Assembly: GCF_009496535.1 (NCBI RefSeq)
Contig: NZ_WIDL01000010.1
Location: 1 to 64,000, forward strand
Direction of reading: 5' to 3'
Origin: Stenotrophomonas sp. MYb238
GTDB lineage: Bacteria; Pseudomonadota; Gammaproteobacteria; Xanthomonadales; Xanthomonadaceae
Length of the DNA: 64,000 nt
Of this stretch, positions 28,199-36,518 are shown in pieces (positions within the stretch are counted from its first letter, which is position 1; each line of letters opens with the position of its first letter). The position numbers and the translations under genes were made by a program. A model generated the notes under the pieces. It was not told the origin of the DNA. It worked only from the letters and a program-made list of their open reading frames with translations, and searched no databases.

Positions 28199-29041
28199 TC
28201 AGCCGCGGACGGCGAATACCCCGTCCAGTTCCGGCCGCGCGCGGAAGCCCGCTTTTGCCAGGCGTGTGGCGACCTCGCGGGGAACGTCGCGGCCGCTGGT
28301 GAGTTTGTTGGGCGTGCCGGTGTAGTGGAACAACTGGCCGCCCCGGCGCAGCACGCGCGCCAGCTGGTCGTAGAACGCCTGCGAATACAGTTCGCCGGCG
28401 ATGCCGAAGCGCGGCGGGTCGTGCAGCACGGCGTCGACCGAGGCGTCGGCGATGTCCGCGATGGCCAGCGAGACGTCGCCGTGGGTGAGCGTCAGGCGTC
28501 CGCCCGCGGCGTCCGATTCCGGGTCCGGCGACCAGGGATTGAGCGTGCGCAGCCACAGCACTTCCGGGCTCTTCTCGAACGAACGCACCGCCGCCACGCC
28601 GGCTTCCAGGCAGCAGGCGGCGAAGTAGCCCATGCCGCCGCAGGTGTCGAGCACCTGCTTGCCGTGCGGCGCGACCAGGGCGACCTTGCGGCGCGCGTCC
28701 TCCATCGGCGACAGCTGCGCGCTGACCAGCATCTTGATGCCGTCGATCTCGAAGGTCGGCACGCCCCACTCGGTCGGCACCAGCTTGTACAGGCCGGTGC
28801 CGAAGCGCGAGGCCGGCGCGAAATCCTCGCCGTCCCAGTAATAGACGGTGCGGTCCTTCAGCCGCTCCGGCCACGGGTAGTCGCTGCCGCGCCACCGCCA
28901 GTGACCCGCTTCCAGCAGCGCCTCATCCTCGCTGCGCCCCAGGTCGAACGAACCGGTCCAGGCCGGGCTGCCGCGCCGGTGCGCGTCGCGCATGGCGTCG
29001 AGCAGCGCGTGGGTGAGCAGGGGACCGGAGTAGTGGGTCAT
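28199..29041 (-). CDS. Class I SAM-dependent methyltransferase
   Basis: The 280-aa protein has a Rossmann methyltransferase core: VLDTCGGMGYFAACCLEAG (motif I, SAM-binding), SFEKSPEVLWL (acidic end of strand 2) and DAVLHDPPRFGIAGELYSQAFYDQL (motif IV DPPR). LRRGGQLFHYTG and a C-terminal substrate region follow. DPPR motifs occur in nucleic-acid methyltransferases, but the substrate here is not known. The ATG at 29041 starts MTHYSGPLLTHALLD; the longer frame is not conserved-looking. It is convergent with the c-di-GMP gene, 6 nt between stops. Confidence 0.85.
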   Translation of the reverse strand: MTHYSGPLLTHALLDAMRDAHRRGSPAWTGSFDLGRSEDEALLEAGHWRWRGSDYPWPERLKDRTVYYWDGEDFAPASRFGTGLYKLVPTEWGVPTFEIDGIKMLVSAQLSPMEDARRKVALVAPHGKQVLDTCGGMGYFAACCLEAGVAAVRSFEKSPEVLWLRTLNPWSPDPESDAAGGRLTLTHGDVSLAIADIADASVDAVLHDPPRFGIAGELYSQAFYDQLARVLRRGGQLFHYTGTPNKLTSGRDVPREVATRLAKAGFRARPELDGVFAVRG

Positions 29042-29207
29042 GCGCTGGGAGTGCCCGCGTGGGAGCATCGGTGTCGGAAAGGGCGGCCATCGTAACCCGG
29101 GCGTCCGCGCGCGACGGCGGCCATGGAACTCGCCGCGCCGGTTCCGGTCTAGTTGCCACGGTGCACCGCGGGGCTCCCGCCCGCGTGCAGGTCTGCGATG
29201 GAGAGGC

Positions 29208-30140
29208 ATGCACGATTCCCGCGTCAGTGAACCCCTGTCCCACCGCATCGGCGCCGGCCTGGCGACCGCGGCGATCCTCTGTCTGGTCGGGCGCGTGCTG
29301 TGGCAGGTGCCCGAAACCGCCCCGGAGCAGCGGCAGCAGCGCCTGCAGGTACGCTGGCTGCCGCGCGAACCGGGTGCGCCGCCGCCGCCTCCACCGCTCC
29401 CGGTGCAGGCCCACGCTCCTGGGACCGCGCCCGTCGTTCCGCTCCTGCCGTCGCCGGCCGAGGCCATGCGCCCTTCCACACCGCCGCCGGCCGCATCCGC
29501 GCCGCCGGCTTCTTCCGCCGACTGGTCGCGCCGCCTCTATGCCGCCGATGGCGGGGTCGACCTGCCCGACGCCGTCGCGGGCGACGGGCGCATCCCCGGC
29601 AAGGACGAGCGGGTGTTCGAGCACCGCGACGAACTGGCGACGGGCGTGGGCGAGCGCGCCACCGCCGGCCTGTTCTCCAGGCGTGCAGCCGGGACGCGGC
29701 AGTCGCGCAAGGAGAAGTGGCTTTATGGCGAGGACATCCAGGCGGCCGAAGCGCGCCGCCCACCGGAGGTTGCGTTCAACCCGTCGCTGCACGAACGCGG
29801 GTCAGACCTGGGCAGCGAGGCGACCGGCGATGCCTACAAGGCCGCGCCGATCCGCCACGAGCCGCTGCCCGGCCTCGACGGCGAGGCCAGCCGCCGCCTC
29901 CGTGCCGCCATCGGCGAACTGGAGCGGCGCTATCCGCAGTGCGACGGGCAGGCGCGCCGCCGCTGGTTCGCCACCGCGCTGCAGCATCTGGACGCGCTGG
30001 AGCGGCTGGAATACCGCTACCGCCACGGCGCCGATCCGGTCGAGGCCGAACACACGCTGCCCTCAGCGGCCGACAGCGCCTATGACCTGGCGCGGCGCGC
30101 GTTGTGGGATGCCGAGCGACGCATGAAGACCTGCGGCTGA
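29208..30140 (+). CDS. Hypothetical single-pass membrane protein with Pro-rich stalk
   Basis: This 310-aa protein has a short cytoplasmic N-terminus and one hydrophobic helix (about 15-29, LATAAILCLVGRVLW), then a Pro/Ala-rich stretch (about 50-105, including PPPPPPLP). A hydrophilic charged domain ends in a Cys pair region (YPQCDGQARRRWF, MKTCG). The layout resembles TonB-like or stalked periplasmic proteins, but no TonB C-terminal motif is present. GGAGAGG lies before the ATG at 29208. No family recognised. Confidence 0.7.
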   Translation: MHDSRVSEPLSHRIGAGLATAAILCLVGRVLWQVPETAPEQRQQRLQVRWLPREPGAPPPPPPLPVQAHAPGTAPVVPLLPSPAEAMRPSTPPPAASAPPASSADWSRRLYAADGGVDLPDAVAGDGRIPGKDERVFEHRDELATGVGERATAGLFSRRAAGTRQSRKEKWLYGEDIQAAEARRPPEVAFNPSLHERGSDLGSEATGDAYKAAPIRHEPLPGLDGEASRRLRAAIGELERRYPQCDGQARRRWFATALQHLDALERLEYRYRHGADPVEAEHTLPSAADSAYDLARRALWDAERRMKTCG

Positions 30141-30386
30141 GCGCGGCCGCCAGCGCGGGGCAGGTCCGGGGCGCCGCGCCCGCGTCCGGCGGTCCGGCGA
30201 TGTCCTCCGCGACGGGAGCGCCGGTGCGATGCGACAACGCGCCGACAGCCGCCGGGCAGGGCTGCCGGACATCGGCCGGACCGCCCGGGTCATTACCGGA
30301 CAACTTCGCCAACATCATGTTCCGGAAGGGTTTTTCGCGCCGGCGCCTGTCTAGAATCGGGCTCCCCTCCACCGCATGGGATTGCG

Positions 30387-31460
30387 ATGAAGCCGACCAG
30401 CCTGTTGTCGTGCGCGTTTGTCCTCCTCACCAGTTTCGGTTGCCAGGCCGTGCAGAAAGAACCCGCCGAACCGCGCGCCGGGGTGACGCCGGGCTACAGC
30501 CACCCGCTTCCGCGCCACGCGCTGGTCGGCTACCTGCACAACTTCGACAACGGCTCGGGCGTGCTGCCGCTCGGGCAGGTGGACGACAGCTGGGACGTGA
30601 TCGTGCTGGCGTTCGCCGACGACATGGGCGAGGGCCGGATCGCGCTCAACCCCGCGCCGGGGCTGGACCGGGCCCGCCTGGTCGCCGACATCGCCGCCCG
30701 GCGCGCGCGCGGCGGGATCGTGGCGCTGTCCTTCGGCGGCGAACTGGGCACGGTGACCCTGCAGACGCAGCGCGACGAGGACAACTTCGTGCGCACCACC
30801 GCGCAGGCCATCGATGCCTACGGGCTGGATGGCATCGACATCGACCTGGAGAAGATCGCCGGCGTGGTGCACGGCGCGCCGGTGACCGGCCACCTCGTCT
30901 CCGCGGTCAAGCGCCTGCATGCCATGTACCCGAACCTGTACGTGTCGATGGCGCCGGAGCACCCCTACGTGCAGGGCGGCTGGGTGTCGATGGAAGGCAT
31001 CTGGGGCGCCTACCTGCCGCTGCTCGACGGGCTGCGCGAGGAGCTGGACCTGCTGCACGTGCAGCTCTACAACAACGGCGGCCTGCCCACGCCCTACCGC
31101 GCGGACACGCTGCCGGCCGGCAGCGTGGACATGCTGGTGGGCTCGGCGAAGATGCTGATCGAAGGCTTCCAGCTCGCCGACGGCAAGGGCCGCTTCGATG
31201 GCCTGCGCCCGGACCAGGTGGCGCTGGCCCTGCCTTCCGGCCCGCGTGCGGCCGGCAACGGCTACGCCACGCCGGCCGACATCAACCGCGCCTTCGACTG
31301 CCTGACCCGCGCCACCGCCTGCGACAACGTGAAGCCGGCGCAACCGTATCCGGATTTCCGCGGCGTCATGACCTGGTCGATCAACTGGGACGTGGCCGAT
31401 GGCGGTGCGTTCTCGGTGCCGGTCGGCACGCACCTGCGCCAGGCGCGCGCGAAGCGGTGA
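30387..31460 (+). CDS. GH18-family chitinase-like lipoprotein
   Basis: The 357-aa product has a lipoprotein signal (MKPTSLLSCAFVLLTSFGC, lipidated Cys19). The GH18 TIM barrel shows VALSFGGELG (conserved SxGG strand) and the catalytic motif DGIDIDLE (148-155; catalytic acid Glu155). VSMAPEHPYVQG, LHVQLYNNGG and VMTWSINWDV (conserved Trp at the barrel end) follow. It resembles bacterial ChiD/ChiC-type chitinases that cut chitin or chitooligosaccharides at the cell surface. No chitin-binding domain is attached. A TAGAAT box 30 nt upstream may be its -10. Confidence 0.88.
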   Translation: MKPTSLLSCAFVLLTSFGCQAVQKEPAEPRAGVTPGYSHPLPRHALVGYLHNFDNGSGVLPLGQVDDSWDVIVLAFADDMGEGRIALNPAPGLDRARLVADIAARRARGGIVALSFGGELGTVTLQTQRDEDNFVRTTAQAIDAYGLDGIDIDLEKIAGVVHGAPVTGHLVSAVKRLHAMYPNLYVSMAPEHPYVQGGWVSMEGIWGAYLPLLDGLREELDLLHVQLYNNGGLPTPYRADTLPAGSVDMLVGSAKMLIEGFQLADGKGRFDGLRPDQVALALPSGPRAAGNGYATPADINRAFDCLTRATACDNVKPAQPYPDFRGVMTWSINWDVADGGAFSVPVGTHLRQARAKR

Positions 31461-31538
31461 CCGCGCGGGCGTGAGGGGTCGCCGAGCCGGGCCTGCACGC
31501 GTTCGGCCACGCTTGATGCCAGAAGCCTGCGGCAGGCG

Positions 31539-32003
31539 TCAGTCCGCCGCAGGCAGCACGCGCAGCGCCGGGAGCCCGACGTGGTGCAGCAGTTCGCGCA
31601 CCACCAACAGCGCCGCGGCGAAGCGGGGTTGTCCAAGCAGGCCCAGGCTGCGCGCGGGAACGCCGGCCGCCACCTGTGCAAGGCGGTCGAAGACGTCCTC
31701 GACCTCGGCGATGGAAAGCGTGGCCGCCGCCAGGGGATCGCGTCCGGCCGCCGGCAGCAACGGCGCCAGCACCGGGTCCGCGCATTCCAGCAGCGTCGCC
31801 GGCCGATGGCGCAGGGCGGGGATGGCTGGCATCAGCGCATCCTCGACCTGCTGGATGGCCTGCTCGAGCGCCGCGCCACCCGGCGGAAAGCTCTCCAATC
31901 CCGCTGCCAGCAGGCCATCCAGCGACAGCGGCAGCACGACCGCCGCGCCCTGTGGCGGTTGCAGGCGGATCGGATCTTCTTCCAGGTGCAGTCGCAGGTC
32001 CAT
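31539..32003 (-). CDS. Hypothetical protein, 154 aa
   Basis: The product starts MDLRLHLEEDPIRLQPPQGA and is Leu/Ala-rich and acidic, with no signal peptide or clear membrane helix. It is mostly predicted helix (LEQAIQQVEDALMPAIPAL and LAAATLSIAEVEDVFDRLAQV). It is divergent from the NHL-LytM gene with 95 nt between starts, so the two may share regulation. No family recognised. Confidence 0.6.
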   Translation of the reverse strand: MDLRLHLEEDPIRLQPPQGAAVVLPLSLDGLLAAGLESFPPGGAALEQAIQQVEDALMPAIPALRHRPATLLECADPVLAPLLPAAGRDPLAAATLSIAEVEDVFDRLAQVAAGVPARSLGLLGQPRFAAALLVVRELLHHVGLPALRVLPAAD

Positions 32004-32098
32004 GGGGACTCCATTGGTGGCGGTGCCGGGTGCGGCGGGTGGGTCCGCGCCGGCCGGCGAGCGTCTATGGTGCCGGGTCCGCAACCGCTGGGATGTAC

Positions 32099-34186
32099 AT
32101 GGAACGCAGGCATTGGGTGATGGTCGTGGCGGCGCTGACGGCGGGCGCGCTGGCGGCCAGCTATCTGTGGGCGCCGCGGACGCCGCTGCCGCAGGCGCCG
32201 GCCGCCACGCCGCTGGGCTGGCGCGCGCAGGTCGACCTGCTGGCGGGCGATGGCATCGAAGGCGACAGCGTCGGCGCCGGTGCGCAGAGCCGCTTCAGCG
32301 ATCCCTGGGGCGTGGCGATGGACGCCGGCGGCACGCTCTACGTGGCCGATGCGGGCGACAACAACCGCATCCTCTACCGCTGGCTGGACGGCGCGTTCCA
32401 TGTACTGGCCGGCGGCCGCGAGGGCTTCGCCGACGGCCGCGGCGAAGCCGCCGCGTTCAATACGCCCTCGGGTCTCGCGCTGGACCGGCACGGCAACCTG
32501 TACGTCGCCGACACCGGCAACCATGCGATCCGCAAGGTCACCCCGCTGGGCGAGGTGAGCACCCTGGCCGGGGACGGCACGCCCGGTTTCGCCGACGGCA
32601 TCGGGCGGCAGGCGCGCTTCGACGGCCCGATGGGCGTGGCGGTGGACGCGCAGGGGCGCGTCTACGTGGCAGATACCTGGAACGACCGCATCCGCGTGAT
32701 CGAGCCGGACGGCCGGGTGTGGACGCTGGCCGGCGGCGACCGCCCAGGCTGGGTCGATGGCCAGGGCGGCGCGGCGCGCTTCGATACCCCGACCGACCTC
32801 AAGCTCGACGCCGACGGCGTGCTGTGGGTGGCGGACCTGCGCAACGACGCGCTGCGTACCGTCACCGCGTCGGGCCAGGTCGCCACGCGGATCGGCGGAC
32901 CCGACGGCGAGCGGCGGCTGTGGGGACCGATGACCCTGGCGCTCACCCATGATGGCGTCGCCTACGTCGGCGAGCGCATCACCGGCCGCGTGGTGCAGGT
33001 CTCGCCGACGGGACACGTGATGGCCGTGGCCGGCGACGCGCAACGGTTCGCGCGGCCGGCGGGCATCGCGCTGGCGCCGGACGGAAGCCTGCTGCTCGGC
33101 GACGCCGATGCCTACCGCATCCACCACCTGCGGCCGCAGGCCGCCGGGACGGCGCAGGCGCAGGCGCAGGCGCAGGTCGGCCCGGCGATGGACAATCCGC
33201 TGCCGCGCAACGAAGGGCGCTGGCCGCTGGCGCCGCAGCTGGGCTGGCACGAAGTGGTGGGCACGCTGGGCGAGGTGCGCGGCAACTTCAGCGGCGAGAG
33301 CCGCCACCACTTGCACGGCGGCTTCGACATCCGCGGCGACGTCGGGCAGACGGTGCTGGCCGTCGCCGCCGCCAAGGTCGGCAGCCCGGTGGCGACCTGG
33401 AGCCTGGGCGGGCAGGCCGAAGGCCTGTCGCTGGACACGCTGGACTACATCCACATGAAGGTGGGCCGGGATGCGGCCGGCCGGCCGCTCGATCCCGCGC
33501 GCTTCCAGCTGGTGTACGACGAGGCCGGGCAGCTGGAACGCGTGCGCGTGCGCCGCGGCACGCGCTTCAACCCCGGCGACGCGCTGGGCAGCATCAACAG
33601 CCAGGCCCACGTGCACCTGGCGGTCGGGCCATCCGGCTACGAGCGCAACGCCGTGCGGCTGGGCTTCGCCAACTATGCCGACCATGTGCCGCCGCGCATC
33701 GACGACATCGCCCTGCTCGATGCCCAGGGCCAACGGCTGCGCGAAAGCCGCGACGGCCGCCTGGCGGTGCCGCGCGATGCCGGTGGGTTGCAACTGGTGG
33801 TCGAGGCCTGGGACCAGGTGGACGACAACCTGCCGCGCCGCCGGCTCGGCCTGTACGCGCTGGGCTACCAGATCCTCGATGCCGGCGGGCGGCCGCTGCC
33901 CGGCTACGAGCAGCCGCGCATGAACATCGAGTTCAACCGAATGCCGCCGCAGTCCGACGCGGCGAAGGTCGCCTACGCCGAGGACAGCGGCATCACCGTC
34001 CACGGCAGCGCGGTGACGCGGTTCCGCTACGTGCTCACCAACACCGTGCGCGATGGGCAGCTGGCGACCGGCGCGTTGCAGACCGAAGCGTTGCCGCCCG
34101 GGGAGTACGTGATTCGCATCACCGCCAGGGACTACAGCGGCAACGAGGCGGTCGCGCGCCGGGAGCTGCCGATCACCGTGTCCTGA
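32099..34186 (+). CDS. NHL-repeat propeller fused to M23/LytM-like domain
   Basis: This ~695-aa protein has an N-terminal signal anchor (about 8-25) and a six-bladed NHL beta-propeller (about 45-340) with repeats such as GVAMDAGGTLYVADAGDNNRI, GLALDRHGNLYVADTGNHAI and GVAVDAQGRVYVADTWNDRI. A second half carries an M23-like core, HLHGGFDIRG (HxxxD ligand set) and SQAHVHLAVGPSG (HxH), which are the zinc positions of LytM peptidases. A beta-rich C-terminus follows (ITARDYSGNEAV). It probably faces the periplasm and binds cell wall or sugars; peptidase activity is untested. ATG at 32093 is also possible. Confidence 0.8.
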   Translation: MERRHWVMVVAALTAGALAASYLWAPRTPLPQAPAATPLGWRAQVDLLAGDGIEGDSVGAGAQSRFSDPWGVAMDAGGTLYVADAGDNNRILYRWLDGAFHVLAGGREGFADGRGEAAAFNTPSGLALDRHGNLYVADTGNHAIRKVTPLGEVSTLAGDGTPGFADGIGRQARFDGPMGVAVDAQGRVYVADTWNDRIRVIEPDGRVWTLAGGDRPGWVDGQGGAARFDTPTDLKLDADGVLWVADLRNDALRTVTASGQVATRIGGPDGERRLWGPMTLALTHDGVAYVGERITGRVVQVSPTGHVMAVAGDAQRFARPAGIALAPDGSLLLGDADAYRIHHLRPQAAGTAQAQAQAQVGPAMDNPLPRNEGRWPLAPQLGWHEVVGTLGEVRGNFSGESRHHLHGGFDIRGDVGQTVLAVAAAKVGSPVATWSLGGQAEGLSLDTLDYIHMKVGRDAAGRPLDPARFQLVYDEAGQLERVRVRRGTRFNPGDALGSINSQAHVHLAVGPSGYERNAVRLGFANYADHVPPRIDDIALLDAQGQRLRESRDGRLAVPRDAGGLQLVVEAWDQVDDNLPRRRLGLYALGYQILDAGGRPLPGYEQPRMNIEFNRMPPQSDAAKVAYAEDSGITVHGSAVTRFRYVLTNTVRDGQLATGALQTEALPPGEYVIRITARDYSGNEAVARRELPITVS

Positions 34187-34211
34187 GCGGTCGCGCGCCG
34201 GAGGCGGGTGC

Positions 34212-34586
34212 TCAGGCGTCCAGCCGCTCCCGCTCGGCCTGCAGGTCCTCGACCTCGCGCACCTCGATGCTGCCGTAGGCCGCCCATGGGAACTGGCGGG
34301 CGATGCGCATCGCCTCCTCGGCATTGGCGGCCTCGATCAGGTTGAAGCCGGCCAGGATCTCGCGGGTCTCGGCGAACGGGCCGTCGATGATGCGCGGCTG
34401 GCCGCCGCGCGTGCGTAGGGTGCGGGCGCTGGCCGGGGGCTGCAGCTTCTGCGACATCAGCAGGGTGCCCTGCGCCTGCAGGGCATCGGCGTGGACCAGG
34501 CACGAACGCATCTGCGCGTCGTACTCGTGCGGCGGCAGCGACTGCAGCAGTTCCGGGTCGATGTAGATCAGCAGCAGGAATTTCAT
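34212..34586 (-). CDS. YCII-related DGPF-domain protein
   Basis: The 124-aa protein starts MKFLLLIYIDPELLQSLPPH and contains the family-defining IIDGPFAETREILAGFNLIEA. DGPF/YCII proteins have a dimeric ferredoxin-like fold with a conserved His-Asp pair in characterised members, but no clear reaction is known here. It is divergent from a second DGPF gene across a 165-nt regulatory region. DGPF genes beside an ECF sigma factor of the ECF42 group are a documented arrangement. Confidence 0.9.
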   Translation of the reverse strand: MKFLLLIYIDPELLQSLPPHEYDAQMRSCLVHADALQAQGTLLMSQKLQPPASARTLRTRGGQPRIIDGPFAETREILAGFNLIEAANAEEAMRIARQFPWAAYGSIEVREVEDLQAERERLDA

Positions 34587-34678
34587 GGAAGGGGCCGGTC
34601 GGAGTGAGCCGCCATGATGGCGCAGGGAGCCGGTCGCGCGGCGATCATTAACGCGTTCATGAAAAAGATCTGCCGCAT

Positions 34679-34705
34679 TGTCGATTCCGCCGGCGCCGGT
34701 TCGTC
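34679..34705 (+). promoter_or_regulatory. Candidate ECF42-type promoter
   Basis: TGTCGA (34679-34684) is followed, after a 17-nt spacer, by CGTC (34702-34705), 46 nt before the plus-strand DGPF gene. From memory, this matches the reported ECF42 target motif (-35 TGTCGA, -10 CGTC-like), so the sigma factor at the end of this operon may drive its own expression. Not tested experimentally. Confidence 0.6.
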
Positions 34706-34751
34706 GTACCGGGTGTGAAGCGGATCGTCCGGTCCGCAACCGGGAAACACG

Positions 34752-35183
34752 ATGAAAGTGATGGTGATCGTGAAGGCGACGGCCGACAGCGAGGCCGGCG
34801 TCATGCCGACCCAGGCCGAACTGGCGGCGATGGGCGCCTACAACGAGCGGCTGGTGGAGGCCGGCATCATGCTGGCCGGCGAGGGCCTGCACCCGAGCCG
34901 GCGCGGCGCGCGGGTGCGCTTCGACGGCGCCCAGCGCCGGGTCATCGACGGCCCGTTCGCCGAGACCAGGGAACTCATCGCCGGCTTCTGGCTGTGGCAG
35001 GTCCGCTCCATGGACGAGGCGGTGGAGTGGCTCACCCGCGCCCCGTTCGATGCCGACGGCGCGGCGCCGGTGGAAGTGGAGATCCGCCCGCTGTTCGAGG
35101 CCGAGGATTTCGGCGAAGCCTTCACCCCCGAGCTGCGCGCGCAGGAGCAACGTCTGCGCGAACGCATCGAACGCAACGACTGA
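34752..35183 (+). CDS. YCII-related DGPF-domain protein
   Basis: The 143-aa protein starts MKVMVIVKATADSEAGVMPT and has VIDGPFAETRELIAGFWLWQV at mid-length. It is the first gene of a five-gene plus-strand run: DGPF, VOC, VOC, DUF1428, ECF sigma. A candidate ECF42 promoter lies 46 nt upstream. The exact biochemical role of DGPF proteins in these clusters is unknown. Confidence 0.9.
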   Translation: MKVMVIVKATADSEAGVMPTQAELAAMGAYNERLVEAGIMLAGEGLHPSRRGARVRFDGAQRRVIDGPFAETRELIAGFWLWQVRSMDEAVEWLTRAPFDADGAAPVEVEIRPLFEAEDFGEAFTPELRAQEQRLRERIERND

Positions 35184-35205
35184 TCCGACTACGAGGAGAC
35201 GCACG

Positions 35206-35640
35206 ATGAAACTGATTCCCTTCCTGGGCTTCAACGGCAATACCCACGAGGCGATGGCGTTCTACGCCAGGGCGCTGGGCGGCAAGGTGGTATCGGAAAT
35301 GAAATACGGCGACATGCCGCCCGGCGACATGGACGGCGACGGCTGCGGCGGCTTCAGTCCCACGCCCGACCAGGTGGCGCACTGCCAGGTCGAGGCCGGC
35401 GGCGCGATCCTGATGGCGGCCGATGGCCCGCCGGCGGAAGGACCGTGCGCCACCACCATCAACGTCGACGTGGACAGCATCGAGGAAGCCGAACGCGTGT
35501 TCGCTGCGCTGGCCGAAGGCGGCCAGGTACAGATGCCGCTGGCCGAGACGTTCTGGGCCAGACGCTGGGGCATGCTGGTGGACCGCTACGGCAAGCCGTG
35601 GATGGTCAACTGCATGAAGCCGATGGACGGGGGGCAGTGA
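35206..35640 (+). CDS. VOC-family protein, PhnB-like
   Basis: The 144-aa product starts MKLIPFLGFNGNTHEAMAFYARALGG, the usual start of PhnB/glyoxalase-bleomycin-resistance-like proteins with a paired beta-alpha-beta fold. The C-terminal block ERVFAALAEGGQVQMPLAETFWARRWGMLVDRYGKPW fits 3-demethylubiquinone-type VOC proteins. The metal and substrate are not predictable. AGGAG sits 8 nt before the ATG, and the gene follows the DGPF gene by 22 nt. Confidence 0.88.
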   Translation: MKLIPFLGFNGNTHEAMAFYARALGGKVVSEMKYGDMPPGDMDGDGCGGFSPTPDQVAHCQVEAGGAILMAADGPPAEGPCATTINVDVDSIEEAERVFAALAEGGQVQMPLAETFWARRWGMLVDRYGKPWMVNCMKPMDGGQ

Positions 35641-35642
35641 CG

Positions 35643-36047
35643 ATGGCCACGCCGCAGATGATCTTCGTCAACCTGCCGGTGCGCGACCTGGACGCGTCCA
35701 AGACGTTCTTCGCCGCGCTCGGCTATGCCTTCAACCCGCAGTTCACCAACCAGGACGCGGCCTGCATGGTCGTCAGCGAGAGCATCTACGTGATGCTGCT
35801 GATGGAGCCGTTCTTCCAGACCTTCACTCCGCAGCCGGTGTGCGACGCGCGCCGGCAGACCGAGGTCATCACCTGCCTGTCGGTGGCCGACCGTGCGGCG
35901 GTGGACGAGCTGGTGGACAAGGCGCTGGCCGCCGGCGCGAGCGAACCGATGCCGGCGCGCGACTACGGCTTCATGTACCAGCGCGGCTTCCAGGACCTGG
36001 ACGGTCACCTGTGGGAAATCGCCTACATGGACGGCGAACCGCGCTGA
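35643..36047 (+). CDS. VOC-family (glyoxalase/bleomycin resistance-like) protein
   Basis: The 134-aa protein starts MATPQMIFVNLPVRDLDASKTFFAALGY, typical of the VOC superfamily, and ends with FQDLDGHLWEIAYMD, where the Glu often ligates metal. The start is 2 nt after the previous stop, so it is translationally coupled. Substrate unknown. Confidence 0.9.
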   Translation: MATPQMIFVNLPVRDLDASKTFFAALGYAFNPQFTNQDAACMVVSESIYVMLLMEPFFQTFTPQPVCDARRQTEVITCLSVADRAAVDELVDKALAAGASEPMPARDYGFMYQRGFQDLDGHLWEIAYMDGEPR

Positions 36048-36107
36048 TCCGCCGGCGGCCGCGCCCCGCGCGGCCGCTTCCGTGTTCCCCATAGCCAGGA
36101 GACGACG

Positions 36108-36464
36108 ATGAGTTACGTGGATGGTTTCGTACTGCCGGTGCCGCAGGCGCGGCTGGCCGAGTACCGGCGCATGGCCCGCCTGGGCGGCAAGGTGTGGAAG
36201 GAGCATGGCGCGCTGGCCTATCTGGAAGCGGTGGCCGACGACGTCAAGCCGGGCAAGCGCACCTCGTTCCCGCAGGCGGTCAAGCTCAAGCCCGGCGAAG
36301 TGGTGATCTTCGCCTACATCCTCTACCGCTCGCGCGCGCACCGCGACCGGGTCAACGCCAAGGCCATGGCCGATCCGCGCCTGGCCGGCATGGACGCCAA
36401 GACCGTGCCGTTCGACGGCAAGCGCATGTTCTGGGGTGGATTCAAGGCCTTCGTCGAGCTGTGA
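36108..36464 (+). CDS. DUF1428 family protein
   Basis: The 118-aa protein (MSYVDGFVLPVPQARLAEYRRM; later KPGEVVIFAYILYRSRAHRDRVN and MFWGGFKAFVEL) matches the DUF1428/YbaA family, which folds like dimeric ferredoxin-like proteins. The family often sits with VOC and DGPF genes. AGGAG lies before the ATG. No reaction known. Confidence 0.92.
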   Translation: MSYVDGFVLPVPQARLAEYRRMARLGGKVWKEHGALAYLEAVADDVKPGKRTSFPQAVKLKPGEVVIFAYILYRSRAHRDRVNAKAMADPRLAGMDAKTVPFDGKRMFWGGFKAFVEL

Positions 36465-36518
36465 CGCACGGCGCGCGCGCTTGCACGCGCCGTGGCGCGG
36501 TGGTGTGATCGCGGGTCG

